From positions 29,506 to 93,505 of the forward strand of contig NZ_NWVL01000029.1 in the NCBI RefSeq assembly GCF_002382885.1: DNA of 64,000 bases, written 5' to 3'. Made by a program: the position numbers and the translations under genes. The notes under the pieces were generated by a model. That model did not search any database. It saw nothing but the letters and a program-made list of their open reading frames with translations, and had not been told where the DNA came from. The DNA comes from Streptomyces sp. WZ.A104 (lineage in GTDB: Bacteria; Actinomycetota; Actinomycetes; Streptomycetales; Streptomycetaceae). Shown one piece after another: positions 42,850 to 51,811 of this stretch; the first letter of the stretch is position 1, and each line of letters starts with the position of its first letter.

Positions 42850-43241
42850 CGGCCCTCCCAGCCGAAGAGGACCACCACCACCATCGCCACGGCGACGACG
42901 GCGACCGCGAGTGACAGCAGCGTCGGAAAGCGGGACACCGGCAGATCCTCGCCCCGGCGCATCGCCCGTTCGCACCGCGCCCAGTGGTTGACCGCGCGCA
43001 GCGCGCACATCACCCCGGCGGCCAGCAGCCCGAGCGCGAGGCCCGCCCGGACGCCCCACGCCAGCTCCGGCAGGAACTGGTCGACGGCGAAACCTCCGCC
43101 GATCAGGGCCAGAGCCGTCCGGATCCAGGCGAGGAACGTCCGCTCGTTGGCCAGCGAGAACCGGTAGTCGGGGGTGTTTCCCTCCTCCCGGACGCGCTGC
43201 GGCGCGAACCACAGCCGTACGCTCTGCGCGATCTTGTTCAC
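42846..43241 (-). CDS. DUF202/YidH-family membrane protein (first of a pair)
   Basis: 131 residues. YRFSLANERTFLAWIRTALALIGGGFAVDQF is the DUF202 signature, followed by two more transmembrane helices. It ends in FGWEGR, and its TGA is inside the GTG of the second DUF202 gene, so the two are made together. The proteins may form a heteromer in the membrane (inference). Confidence 0.88.
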   Translation of the reverse strand: MNKIAQSVRLWFAPQRVREEGNTPDYRFSLANERTFLAWIRTALALIGGGFAVDQFLPELAWGVRAGLALGLLAAGVMCALRAVNHWARCERAMRRGEDLPVSRFPTLLSLAVAVVAVAMVVVVLFGWEGR

Positions 43242-43270
43242 ACGGGCACCTTAGGGGATCTCGTCCACGT

Positions 43271-43780
43271 TCAGACGGACCGGAACTCCCGCAGCCGGCG
43301 GTACGCCTCAAGGCCGTCGGGCACCCAGGCCCACTCACCGAGCCGCCGCTCCAGCTCGCCGTCGTCGAGGAACGCGTGCCAGGCGACCTCCTCGGCCTGC
43401 GGCACCACCGGAAGCTCGCAGCGCACCTGGTAGACGGCGGACCACCAGGTGTGCTCGGCACCGGCGTACAGGAACCGGAACAGCGGCTCGGGCTTCGGCA
43501 GCCCCGACACCCCCAACTCCTCCTCGGCCTCCCGAAGCGCCGCCTCGTCGTACGACTCGCCCGCTCCCACGACCCCGCCGACGAACATGTCGTAGCGGGA
43601 GGGGAAGACCAGCTTCGTGGGCGTGCGGCGGTGCACGAAGACCCGCCCCCCGGCGTCACGCGCCTCGATGAACACGCAGCGATGGCGCAGCCCCCGCGCG
43701 GTCGCCTCACCGCGCGGGGCCTGCCCGATGACCTCGTCGTTCTCGTCGACGATGTCCAGGATCTCGTCGGAAGGCCTCAT
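43271..43780 (-). CDS. Nudix hydrolase, YfcD-like
   Basis: 169 residues. The Nudix box GGVVGAGESYDEAALREAEEELGV is complete (G-x5-E-x7-REUxEExGU). The N-terminal DEILDIVDENDEVIGQAPRGEATARGLRHR and RTPTKLVFPSRYDMFVGG match the YfcD/IDI-like group, which hydrolyse or sense diphosphates of unknown identity. ATG at 43780. Divergent from the FAD dehydrogenase. Confidence 0.9.
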   Translation of the reverse strand: MRPSDEILDIVDENDEVIGQAPRGEATARGLRHRCVFIEARDAGGRVFVHRRTPTKLVFPSRYDMFVGGVVGAGESYDEAALREAEEELGVSGLPKPEPLFRFLYAGAEHTWWSAVYQVRCELPVVPQAEEVAWHAFLDDGELERRLGEWAWVPDGLEAYRRLREFRSV

Positions 43781-43897
43781 GCACCCATCCAACCGCACCC
43801 TGGTGGTTGACGTGGCACCGGCGGGTACCGAAGATCTGACGCACGGGTAACTTGAACGTTTCGCCGCCCCTGAGCCTCCCCGAACAGGATGGAACCC

Positions 43898-45559
43898 ATG
43901 GCGTACGACGCTGATGTGATCGTGATCGGGGCAGGACTCGCGGGGCTCGTGGCCACGGCCGAACTGGTCGACGCCGGACGCTCGGTGATCCTCCTCGACC
44001 AGGAGCCCGAGCAGTCCATCGGCGGTCAGGCGCACTGGTCCTTCGGCGGTCTCTTCCTCGTCGACTCGCCCGAGCAGCGCCGGCTGCGCATCAAGGACAG
44101 CCGGGAGCTGGCCCTCCAGGACTGGTACGGCACGGCGGGCTTCGACCGGGAGGAGGAGGACCGCTGGCCGCGCAGGTGGGCCGAGGCGTACGTGGACTTC
44201 GCCGCCGGGGAGAAGCGGTCCTGGCTGCACCAGCAGGGGCTGCGGATCTTCCCGGTCGTCGGCTGGGCGGAGCGCGGCGGCTACGACGCCACCGGGCACG
44301 GCAACTCCGTACCCCGTTTCCACATCACCTGGGGCACCGGCCCCGGCGTCGTCGCCCCCTTCGAACGGCGGGTGCGCGAGGGCGTCGCCAAGGGGCTCGT
44401 CCGGCTGAGGTTCCGCCACCGGGTCACCGGCCTCGCCCGCACGGCCGGGGCGCTCGACACGGTCACCGGGGAGGTCCTGGAGCCCAGCGGGGCCGAGCGC
44501 GGCACCGCGAGCAGCCGGGAGGCCACCGGCTCCTTCGAGCTGAAGGCCCAAGCGGTGATCGTCACCTCCGGCGGCATCGGCGGCAACCACGACCTGGTCC
44601 GCGCCCAGTGGCCGAAGCGCCTCGGCACCCCGCCGGAGAAGATGCTCTCCGGGGTCCCCGCCCATGTCGACGGGCTGATGCTCGGGATCGCCGAGAAGGC
44701 GGGCGCCCACCACATCAACAGCGACCGGATGTGGCACTACACCGAGGGCATCGAGAACTGGCACCCGATCTGGGCCAGGCACGGCATCCGAATCCTGCCC
44801 GGCCCCTCGTCCCTCTGGCTGGACGCACGCGGCAAGCGGCTGCCGGTCCCGCTCTTCCCCGGCTTCGACACGCTCGGCACGCTCGAACACATCATGGGCT
44901 CGGGCCACGGCTACACCTGGTTCGTCCTCAACCAGCGCATCATCGGCAAGGAGTTCGCGCTCTCCGGCTCCGAGCAGAACCCGGACCTGACCGGCAAGTC
45001 GGTCCGCGACGTGATCGGCCGGGCCCGCGCGGACGTGCCCGCACCGGTGAAGGCGTTCATGGACAACGGCGTGGACTTCGTCGTCGAGAAGGACCTCCCG
45101 GCCCTGGTCCGGGGCATGAACGCGGTGACCGGTGACGGCCTGATCGACGCCGAGGAGCTCCGCCGCGAGATCACCGCCCGCGACCGTGAGATCGCCAACC
45201 CGTTCACCAAGGACCTCCAGGTCACCGCGATCCACGGGGCCCGCGCCTACCTCGGCGACCGTCTCATCCGCACCGCGAAACCCCACCGCATCCTGGACCC
45301 GGCGGCGGGCCCGCTGATCGCCGTACGCCTGAGCATCCTGACCCGCAAGTCCCTGGGCGGTCTGGAGACGGACCTGTCCTCCCGCGTCCTGACCCCCGAC
45401 GGCACCCCGCTGCCCGGCCTGTACGCGGCGGGCGAGGCGGCTGGCTTCGGCGGTGGCGGTGTCCACGGCTACCGCTCCCTGGAGGGCACGTTCCTGGGCG
45501 GCTGCATCTTCTCGGGCAGGGCGGCGGGCCGGGCCGCGGCGGAAGCGGTCGCCTTCTGA
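43898..45559 (+). CDS. FAD-binding dehydrogenase (fumarate reductase/KSTD superfamily)
   Basis: 553 residues. The N-terminal ADVIVIGAGLAGLVATAEL is the dinucleotide-binding motif. GGQAHWSFGGLF and VTSGGIGGNHDLV are further FAD contacts. The C-terminus GLYAAGEAAGFGGGGVHGYRSLEGTFLGGC is typical of FAD_binding_2 proteins. The substrate is unknown; relatives act on steroids or dicarboxylates. ATG at 43898 is preferred, with an ATG at 43889 also possible. It is convergent with an ASCH-domain gene. Confidence 0.9.
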   Translation: MAYDADVIVIGAGLAGLVATAELVDAGRSVILLDQEPEQSIGGQAHWSFGGLFLVDSPEQRRLRIKDSRELALQDWYGTAGFDREEEDRWPRRWAEAYVDFAAGEKRSWLHQQGLRIFPVVGWAERGGYDATGHGNSVPRFHITWGTGPGVVAPFERRVREGVAKGLVRLRFRHRVTGLARTAGALDTVTGEVLEPSGAERGTASSREATGSFELKAQAVIVTSGGIGGNHDLVRAQWPKRLGTPPEKMLSGVPAHVDGLMLGIAEKAGAHHINSDRMWHYTEGIENWHPIWARHGIRILPGPSSLWLDARGKRLPVPLFPGFDTLGTLEHIMGSGHGYTWFVLNQRIIGKEFALSGSEQNPDLTGKSVRDVIGRARADVPAPVKAFMDNGVDFVVEKDLPALVRGMNAVTGDGLIDAEELRREITARDREIANPFTKDLQVTAIHGARAYLGDRLIRTAKPHRILDPAAGPLIAVRLSILTRKSLGGLETDLSSRVLTPDGTPLPGLYAAGEAAGFGGGGVHGYRSLEGTFLGGCIFSGRAAGRAAAEAVAF

Positions 45560-45644
45560 ACCCCTCCCGCAGGCCGCGGTACGGGCGGCAGAATCAAGCC
45601 TCTCCGGCCATGGGGGAGCGGGGGCCGGGGCAGAGCCCCGGTAC

Positions 45645-46070
45645 TCACCCCAGCCGCTCGACCACGCGAAACCGCTCCGCCACGATCAGCGTCTCGTCGT
45701 TCACCGTGAACGACGGATCGCCCAGCGCCTCCCGCATCTCCGCGCTGTGCCAGAACGCCTCGTGCGCCGCCCGCCACTCGGCCACCGACGTGTACCCCTC
45801 GCCCTCGTCCAGCGCATGCTGCAGATCCACCTCCCCGAGCGGCAGCACCCGTACGCCGGTCATCTCCAGCACCGCCACCTCCCGCCCTTGCGAGTCGATC
45901 AGCGCGGACCGTTCGCCCACGGGGGGAAGCTCTTCCTGCTCCCGTTCGTACTCGGCCAGCAGTCCGGAGGTGGACACCTTCTCGCCGGACAGGACCGCTG
46001 CCACCAGCTGGTCGCGCAGCGGCCCGGGAAAGGCGAGAAGGTAGGGGCTGAGAGGTTCGCGAGGTTCCAT
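45645..46070 (-). CDS. ASCH-domain protein
   Basis: 141 residues, essentially one ASCH domain: AVLSGEKVSTSGLLAEYE (the K-x-S/T-x-x pattern), then RSALIDSQGREVAVLEMTGVRVLPLGEVD and GEGYTSVAEWRAAHEAFW. ASCH domains are related to PUA and probably bind RNA, though some hydrolyse modified nucleosides. ATG at 46070. The 204-bp region upstream, towards 46275, has no convincing promoter. Confidence 0.86.
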   Translation of the reverse strand: MEPREPLSPYLLAFPGPLRDQLVAAVLSGEKVSTSGLLAEYEREQEELPPVGERSALIDSQGREVAVLEMTGVRVLPLGEVDLQHALDEGEGYTSVAEWRAAHEAFWHSAEMREALGDPSFTVNDETLIVAERFRVVERLG

Positions 46071-46274
46071 TCCCCCAGTGTGTCAGGCGCCACTCCGTGC
46101 CCGCCCGCCCAGCCCGCACGTCGTGCGAACGCCTCGCCCAGCGGGATGACTTCCAGCCAACTATCAGGAAAGCGAGCCGAGTTGACGCAAGGCTCCCCTT
46201 GACGCGGGGCCTTGCCTACCGCTTGGCTGTGCGCGATCATCCGCTCGCACACCGCGTCGAAGGAAGTCTGCGGC

Positions 46275-47246
46275 ATGTCCCCGCCTCCGCCGCCCCTGGG
46301 CCGCTCCCGCCGTCGGGGCAGCCGCCCGGACCGTGCCTTCGACCCCGCCCTCGACGACAGCGAACTCATCGCCGTCCGAGACCGGTTCACCCAGGGCAGG
46401 TGGTCCGAGGCACGCGCCCTTCTCGTGGCCACCGGGCCGGACTGGGACCGCCGCGGACATCGTTGCCTCGCCCTCGCCTGGACCCCGTCCGCCGTCGACT
46501 GGGCCGGTGACTGGCTGCTCGTCGAACCCGAGAGCGCAGACGCCGCCACGCTGCTGGGCTGCGCCGCCGTCGCCCGGGCCCTGCGGCCCAAGGCCAGGCC
46601 CGCCGACGCCGTCCGCGCCCGGGAAGCCTGTCTGGCCGCGGCCCGGATCACCCCCGAGGACCCCACCCCCTGGCTGGCGCTGCTCCTGCTGGACCGGGGG
46701 CGCGAGGGCGGCGGTGACGAGTGCGGCAGGCTCTTCGAGGAAGTGCGCTCCCGGCACCCCGACCACCACCACGCCCACCACCTGATGACCGGTCTGCTGG
46801 CCGAAAGCAGCCCCGAGAGCGGTCAGGACCCGCTCCACGAGGTGTACGACTTCGCCGCCTGGGCCGCCGAACAGGCCCCCGCCGACTCCCCGCTGGCCGT
46901 TCTCCCGGTCATCGCCCATGCCGAGCGCTACCGGGTCCTGGCCGCCGCGGGCATCGAGCCCGACGACCCGGTGGCGTCCGGCCACTGGTCGGGGCGCCGG
47001 GCCCGCCAGGTGATGAAGGCCGCCTTCGACTGGTGGCTGGAGTGGGAGCGCGAGGACCACCCGCGCCACCGCGTCGACCTCAACTTCCTGGCCCACGCCA
47101 AGGTCTGCGAGGGCCGGACCGCCGAGGCCGCCGCACTCTTCCACCGCATCGGCCCGCATGCCACCGCCGCCCCCTGGTCGTACTCCGGCCGCGAGCCCCA
47201 CGACGCGTTCGCCGCCGCGCGGGCGTACGCACTCGGCACCCCCTGA
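46275..47246 (+). CDS. Helical-repeat (TPR-like) protein of unknown function
   Basis: 323 residues. The segments LIAVRDRFTQGRWSEARALL, WLLVEPESADAATLLGCAAVARALRP, REACLAAARITPEDPTPWLALLLLDRG and VDLNFLAHAKVCEGRTAEAAALF read as paired helices like a tetratricopeptide solenoid. The N-terminus is Pro/Arg-rich. It may be a scaffold. ATG at 46275. It is followed after 47 bp by an amino-acid permease in the same direction. Confidence 0.75.
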   Translation: MSPPPPPLGRSRRRGSRPDRAFDPALDDSELIAVRDRFTQGRWSEARALLVATGPDWDRRGHRCLALAWTPSAVDWAGDWLLVEPESADAATLLGCAAVARALRPKARPADAVRAREACLAAARITPEDPTPWLALLLLDRGREGGGDECGRLFEEVRSRHPDHHHAHHLMTGLLAESSPESGQDPLHEVYDFAAWAAEQAPADSPLAVLPVIAHAERYRVLAAAGIEPDDPVASGHWSGRRARQVMKAAFDWWLEWEREDHPRHRVDLNFLAHAKVCEGRTAEAAALFHRIGPHATAAPWSYSGREPHDAFAAARAYALGTP

Positions 47247-47293
47247 CGCACGTCGCACCCATCGCCACCACCGAAGAAGGGACCACCCCCGCC

Positions 47294-48865
47294 ATGTCGA
47301 CGGGCAGTTCGTTTTCCAGCGAGACCGGCACCACGAAGGTGACGGCCGATACCGGCGGGATCAACACCTACAAGGGCGAGGAACGCGCCCTGCGCGCGAA
47401 CCGGCTCGGCACCTCCGGCCTGCTCCTCTCGGTGGTCGCCGCCAGCGCCCCCCTGATGGTCGTCGCCGGGGTGATGCCCACGGTCTTCGGTGTGATGGGC
47501 ATCGTCGGCCAGCCCCTCCTCTACATCATCCTCGGCATCGTCCTGATGCTGTTCGGCTTCGGTTACGCCGAGATGAGCCGGCACGTCCACAACGCGGGCG
47601 CCTTCTACGCCTACATCGCCCGCGGCCTCGGCCCGACCGCCGGCGCCGGCGCCTCGCTCGTGGCGCTGGTGGCGTACAGCGCGATGCAGGTCGGCATCTA
47701 CGGCATTCTCGGCTTCGAGGTCTCCGTCATCTTCGCCACGTACCTCGACATCGAGGTGGCGTGGTGGATACCGGCCCTGGTCTCGGCGGCCGTCGTCGGC
47801 GTCCTCGGCTGGCTGAAGATCGACCTCAATGCCAAGGTGCTCGGTGTGCTGCTGGTCATCGAGTGCGCGCTCGTCGTGATCTTCGACATCGCCGCCGTGA
47901 GCAAGCCGGGCCCCGAGGGCCTGTCGCTGCACGCCTTCAACCCCGAGACCCTGACCGGCGTGGGCCTCGGCACCGCCCTGTGCTTCTGCATCGCCGCGTT
48001 CGTCGGCTTCGAGCAGGCCCCGGTGTACGCGGAGGAGACCAGCCGCCCGCAGGTCGTCGTGTCCCGGGTGATGTTCCTCGCCGTGGGCTACGCCGCGCTG
48101 TTCCTGGCGATCAGCTCCTGGGCGCTGACCGTTGCCGCCGGACCGGGCTCCATCGCCGGCTCCTCCCTCAAGGAGGGCCCCGGCCTGCTGTTCGGCCTCA
48201 CCGAGGAGCGGCTCGGCTCCACCTTCACCGACGTCCTGCACATCCTCTTCGTCACCGGGATGTTCGCGGCGCTCCTCAGCTTCCACAACGTCGTCGCCCG
48301 CTACGCGTTCGCGATGGGCCGCGAGGGTCTGCTGCCCGCCCGCTTCGGCCGTACCAACCGGGCGAGCGGCGCCCCCGGCACCGGCTCGCTGCTCCAGTCC
48401 GGCGTCTCCGTGGTGATCGTGCTGGCCTTCGCCCTCACCGACGACAACCCGGTCGGTGACCCCGCCGTCCCCGTCCTGCGGCTCTTCACCTGGATGGGCA
48501 ACGTCGGGGCGCTCGGCGTGATCCTGCTGATGGCAGCGGCCTCCTTCGCCGTCATCGCCTTCTTCGTCAAGCGCGGCGCGGGCCGGGCCCAGGCCCCGCG
48601 CCTGGTCGCCTCCGGCCTCGCCGGACTCGCGCTCCTGTCGATCGCCGTCTTCACCGTCCGCGACTTCGACGTGCTGGTCGGCACCGGCCCCGGTTCCGCC
48701 CTCAGCTGGCTGCTGCCCGGGGTGATCGCCCTCGCGCTCGTGGGCGGTCTCGTGTACGGAACGGTCCTGCGTTCGGTCAAGCCCGAGGTGCACGCCCGTA
48801 TCGGCCTCGGCAACGAGGCGTTCCGGCTGGAGAAGGCGGCCGAGAGCGAGTCCGCCGACCGCTGA
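47294..48865 (+). CDS. APC-superfamily amino-acid permease
   Basis: 523 residues with about twelve transmembrane helices. LLLSVVAASAPLMVVAGVMP is helix 1 with the unwound substrate region. CFCIAAFVGFEQAPVYAEET is helix 6, and RYAFAMGREGLLPARFGRTN is the APC loop. It imports an amino acid or related cation with protons or by exchange. The N-terminal about 30 residues are a Ser/Thr-rich cytoplasmic tail. ATG at 47294. It is terminated by the hairpin at 48876. Confidence 0.9.
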   Translation: MSTGSSFSSETGTTKVTADTGGINTYKGEERALRANRLGTSGLLLSVVAASAPLMVVAGVMPTVFGVMGIVGQPLLYIILGIVLMLFGFGYAEMSRHVHNAGAFYAYIARGLGPTAGAGASLVALVAYSAMQVGIYGILGFEVSVIFATYLDIEVAWWIPALVSAAVVGVLGWLKIDLNAKVLGVLLVIECALVVIFDIAAVSKPGPEGLSLHAFNPETLTGVGLGTALCFCIAAFVGFEQAPVYAEETSRPQVVVSRVMFLAVGYAALFLAISSWALTVAAGPGSIAGSSLKEGPGLLFGLTEERLGSTFTDVLHILFVTGMFAALLSFHNVVARYAFAMGREGLLPARFGRTNRASGAPGTGSLLQSGVSVVIVLAFALTDDNPVGDPAVPVLRLFTWMGNVGALGVILLMAAASFAVIAFFVKRGAGRAQAPRLVASGLAGLALLSIAVFTVRDFDVLVGTGPGSALSWLLPGVIALALVGGLVYGTVLRSVKPEVHARIGLGNEAFRLEKAAESESADR

Positions 48866-48875
48866 ACACCCCGTA

Positions 48876-48928
48876 CGTACGCCGTGTGCCCGCCGCGGAG
48901 GGGATCGGGGGCGGGCACACGGCGTACG
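48876..48928. terminator. Bidirectional terminator, 19-bp perfect stem
   Basis: Arms 48876-48894 and 48910-48928 with a 15-nt loop, between the convergent permease and gntP genes. Confidence 0.9.
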
Positions 48929-48944
48929 GGGCTCTACGGGACCG

Positions 48945-50342
48945 CTACAGCAACAGCGACAGCGGCAGGATGAAGGCGATCGCCACGACGGAGATGATCG
49001 TCTCCATCACCGACCAGGTCTTCACGGTCTGGCCGACGTCCATCCCGAAGTACTCCTTCACCAGCCAGAACCCGGCGTCGTTCACATGGCTGAAGAAGAG
49101 CGAACCGGCACCGATCGCCAGCACCAGCAGGGCCGCGTGCGAGGTCGACATGTCGGCCGCGAGCGGGGCGACCAGACCGGCGGCGGAGATGGTGGCGACC
49201 GTGGCCGAACCGGTGGCGAGGCGGATCGCGACGGCGATCAGCCAGCCGAGCAGCAGGGCGGGGACCGACCAGTTCTCGGAGAAGTCCAGGATCATCTGCC
49301 CCACCCCGGCGTCGATCAGCGTCTGCTTGAAGCCACCGCCCGCGCCGACGATCAGCAGGATCCCGGCGATCGGGGCGAGCGACTTCTCCACCGTCCCGGC
49401 GAGCCGGCCCCTGGTGAACCCGGCGGCCCGGCCGAGGGTGACCATGCCGAGGAGTACGGCGGCGAGCAGCGCGATCAGCGGCGAACCGATCACATCGGTG
49501 ATCCGCTGGACGCTGTTCCCGGGGTCGTCCACCACGATCTCGACGAGCGCCTTGAGCAGCATCAGCACGACCGGCAGCAGGATCGTCACCAGGGTGGCGC
49601 CGAAGCTCGGGCGCCGGTCCAGCTCCTCGGACGGGCGCTGCGGAATCATCTTCTCCGGCGGCTCGATGTCCACCCAGCGCGCGGCGTAGCGGGAGAAGAC
49701 CGGCCCGGCGATGATCACTGTCGGGACGGCGACCAGCACACCGAGCGCCAGTGTCACGCCGAGGTTGGCGTCCAGGGCGTCGATGGCGACCAGTGGGCCG
49801 GGGTGCGGCGGGATGAGTCCGTGCATCACGGAGAGCCCGGCCAGCGCCGGAATGCCGATCCGCATCAGGGAGAAGCTGCCGCGCTTGGCGACGAGCAGCA
49901 CCACCGGGATCATCAGCACGATCCCGACCTCGAAGAAGAGCGGCAGGCCGATGATCGAGGCGATGAGGACCATCGCCCACGGCATGGCCCCCCGGCTCGC
50001 CCTCGCCAGGATGGTGTCGACGATCTGGTCCGCCCCGCCGGAGTCGGCGAGCAGCTTGCCCAGGATGGCGCCGAGCGCGATGAGGACGCCCACGCTCGCG
50101 ACGGTGGAGCCGAGGCCCGCGGTGAAACTGGCGATCGTGTCGGCCGGCGCCGCCCCGGCGAAGGAGCCGAGCGCCAGCGAACCGATGGTCAGCGCCAGGA
50201 ACGCGTGCATCTTCAGCTTGGTGATCAGGAGAACGATGACGGCGATGCCCGCCAGTACGGCGATGCCCAACTGCGCGTTGCCTGCCGAGGTGATCGGTTC
50301 GGCGGCGTCCGCTGCCAGCATCTCGACGCTGAGACTGGTCAC
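48945..50342 (-). CDS. gntP: Gluconate:H+ symporter GntP
   Basis: 465 residues, GntP family, about 12-14 helices. Conserved parts are GLPLFFEVGIVLMIPVVLL, HGLIPPHPGPLVAIDAL and ATGSATVATISAAGLVAPL. It imports gluconate. It lies 11 bp downstream of gluconokinase on the same strand, so gntK-gntP is one operon, divergent from an FCD-type GntR regulator that is expected to respond to gluconate or gluconate-6-phosphate. Confidence 0.96.
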   Translation of the reverse strand: MTSLSVEMLAADAAEPITSAGNAQLGIAVLAGIAVIVLLITKLKMHAFLALTIGSLALGSFAGAAPADTIASFTAGLGSTVASVGVLIALGAILGKLLADSGGADQIVDTILARASRGAMPWAMVLIASIIGLPLFFEVGIVLMIPVVLLVAKRGSFSLMRIGIPALAGLSVMHGLIPPHPGPLVAIDALDANLGVTLALGVLVAVPTVIIAGPVFSRYAARWVDIEPPEKMIPQRPSEELDRRPSFGATLVTILLPVVLMLLKALVEIVVDDPGNSVQRITDVIGSPLIALLAAVLLGMVTLGRAAGFTRGRLAGTVEKSLAPIAGILLIVGAGGGFKQTLIDAGVGQMILDFSENWSVPALLLGWLIAVAIRLATGSATVATISAAGLVAPLAADMSTSHAALLVLAIGAGSLFFSHVNDAGFWLVKEYFGMDVGQTVKTWSVMETIISVVAIAFILPLSLLL

Positions 50343-50353
50343 GGTGGTGGTCC

Positions 50354-50863
50354 TTAGTCTTCGAGCCGGCGCAGCGCGGCGACGGCTCGCTGGGTGATTT
50401 CCTCAGGAGTGCCGGACACGTCGACGCTCACCCCGGCCTCGTCGGCCCGGAGCGGCTGCAACGTCGCGAACTGGGAGTCGAGCAGAGCGGTGGGCATGAA
50501 GTGGCCCTTGCGGTCCGCCATCCGTTCCTCGATCAGCGCCCGGTCACCGGTCAGATGCAGGAAGACGACGTGCGGGGCCCCGTCCCGCAGCCGGTCGCGG
50601 TAGATCCGCTTGAGCGCCGAGCTGGAGACGACTCCGCCGAGCCCCGCCCGCCCGTGCGCCCACTCGCCGATGGCGTCCAGCCACGGCCGGCGGTCGTCGT
50701 CGTCCAGGGGGATGCCGGCCGACATCTTGGCGATGTTCGCCGGGGGGTGGAAGTCGTCGCCCTCGGCGTACGGAACGCCGAGTTCGGCGGCGAGCAGGGG
50801 ACCGATCGTGGTCTTGCCGGTTCCTGCTACGCCCATCACCACGACGACGTGGGGGGTGCTCAT
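50354..50863 (-). CDS. gntK: Gluconokinase
   Basis: 169 residues. P-loop GVAGTGKTT at about 11-19, GDDFHPPANIAKMSAGIPLDDDDRRPWL is the substrate-site signature, and SSSALKRIYRDRLRD follows. It phosphorylates gluconate to 6-phosphogluconate for the pentose-phosphate pathway. ATG at 50863. It is the first gene of the gntK-gntP operon. Confidence 0.96.
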   Translation of the reverse strand: MSTPHVVVVMGVAGTGKTTIGPLLAAELGVPYAEGDDFHPPANIAKMSAGIPLDDDDRRPWLDAIGEWAHGRAGLGGVVSSSALKRIYRDRLRDGAPHVVFLHLTGDRALIEERMADRKGHFMPTALLDSQFATLQPLRADEAGVSVDVSGTPEEITQRAVAALRRLED

Positions 50864-50918
50864 GGGTGCCTCGCTGTCTTCTTCGACATCGGTCCGTCGC
50901 GCTACTGAAACCCATTAG

Positions 50919-50957
50919 GTACGACTTATTCAAGTGCCTGTGACGCATACGTCGTAC
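50919..50957. promoter_or_regulatory. GTACGAC ... GTCGTAC inverted boxes between gntK and gntR
   Basis: GTACGAC at 50919-50925 and GTCGTAC at 50951-50957 are exact inverses. TACG-T-CGTA at 50948-50956 is a compact dyad inside the right box. FCD-type GntR proteins bind such dyads. A TTGTTC / TAGGCT promoter-like pair (50961 and 50982) follows, before gntR. Confidence 0.5.
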
Positions 50958-50993
50958 TTTTTGTTCCCGGGGGTCGCCCCGTAGGCTTGACCC

Positions 50994-51695
50994 ATGACCA
51001 CACAGAGCCAGGGGCTGCATACACATGTGCTGGACACCCTGGGTCTGGAGATCTCCTCCGGCCAGTGCCCGCCCGGCAGCGTGCTGCGCACCGACGAGCT
51101 CGCCCAGCGCTTCGACGTCTCCCGTACGGTCGTCCGCGAAGTGGTCCGGGTCCTGGAATCCATGCGCCTGGTCGAGTCCCGCCGCCGGGTCGGGGTGACC
51201 GTCCGCCCCACCGAGGCCTGGAACGTCTACGACCCCCAGGTCATCCGCTGGCGCCTGGCCGGCTCCGACCGCCCCCGTCAGCTGCGCTCCCTCACCGTGC
51301 TGCGCTCCGCGATCGAACCGGTCGCCGCCTCCCTCGCCGCCCGTCACGCCACCGCCGAACAGTGCGCCGAGCTCACCGAGCGAGCCCTCGGCATGGTCGC
51401 CACCTCGCGCGGCCGGCAACTGGAGGGCTACCTCGAACACGACATCGCCTTCCACCGGATCGTCCTCAACGCCTCCGGCAACGAGATGTTCGCCCGGCTC
51501 GGGGACGTCGTCGCCGAGGTGCTCGCGGGCCGCACCCACCACCAGGTCATGTTCGAGGATCCCGACCCGGCCGCCGTCACCCTGCATGTCCGGCTCGCCG
51601 AGGCGGTCCGCGAGGGCGACCCGGAGGCCGCCGAACGGATCACCAAGGAGATCGCGGTCGGCGCCCTGCACGAGCTGGACGTGCTCGCCCCGTAG
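50994..51695 (+). CDS. gntR: GntR/FCD-type regulator of gluconate genes
   Basis: 233 residues. The winged helix is at about 10-75 (HVLDTLGLEISSGQCPPGSVLRTDELAQRFDVSRTVVREVVRVLE). The FCD ligand domain spans about 90-225 (EPVAASLAARHATAEQCAELTERAL, EHDIAFHRIVLNASGNEMF). The Asp-His-His pattern of FCD metal sites is present. It is divergent from gntK, the standard position of the gluconate repressor. Confidence 0.92.
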   Translation: MTTQSQGLHTHVLDTLGLEISSGQCPPGSVLRTDELAQRFDVSRTVVREVVRVLESMRLVESRRRVGVTVRPTEAWNVYDPQVIRWRLAGSDRPRQLRSLTVLRSAIEPVAASLAARHATAEQCAELTERALGMVATSRGRQLEGYLEHDIAFHRIVLNASGNEMFARLGDVVAEVLAGRTHHQVMFEDPDPAAVTLHVRLAEAVREGDPEAAERITKEIAVGALHELDVLAP

Positions 51696-51811
51696 GCGCT
51701 GTCCGGCAGCCCCCGGAGCCTTCCGTGCGACGTGGCACAGGACCCGCCCCCGAGGCGTACGGTGGTCCGCGTTCGATCTTCGCGAAGCTCGGGAGCAGGG
51801 AGAGCAGGGTT

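Noticed and set aside
43781..45466. Long minus-strand open frame over the FAD dehydrogenase gene
   Set aside because: Antisense shadow of a well-supported FAD_binding_2 gene; only the last 169 codons (43271-43780) are a real Nudix protein.
46071..46276. Minus-strand reading frame starting MPQTSFDAVCERM upstream of the ASCH gene
   Set aside because: Protein-like in places but it runs out of frame into the ASCH gene, has no recognisable family and no clear ribosome site. An extended or frameshifted ASCH gene cannot be excluded.
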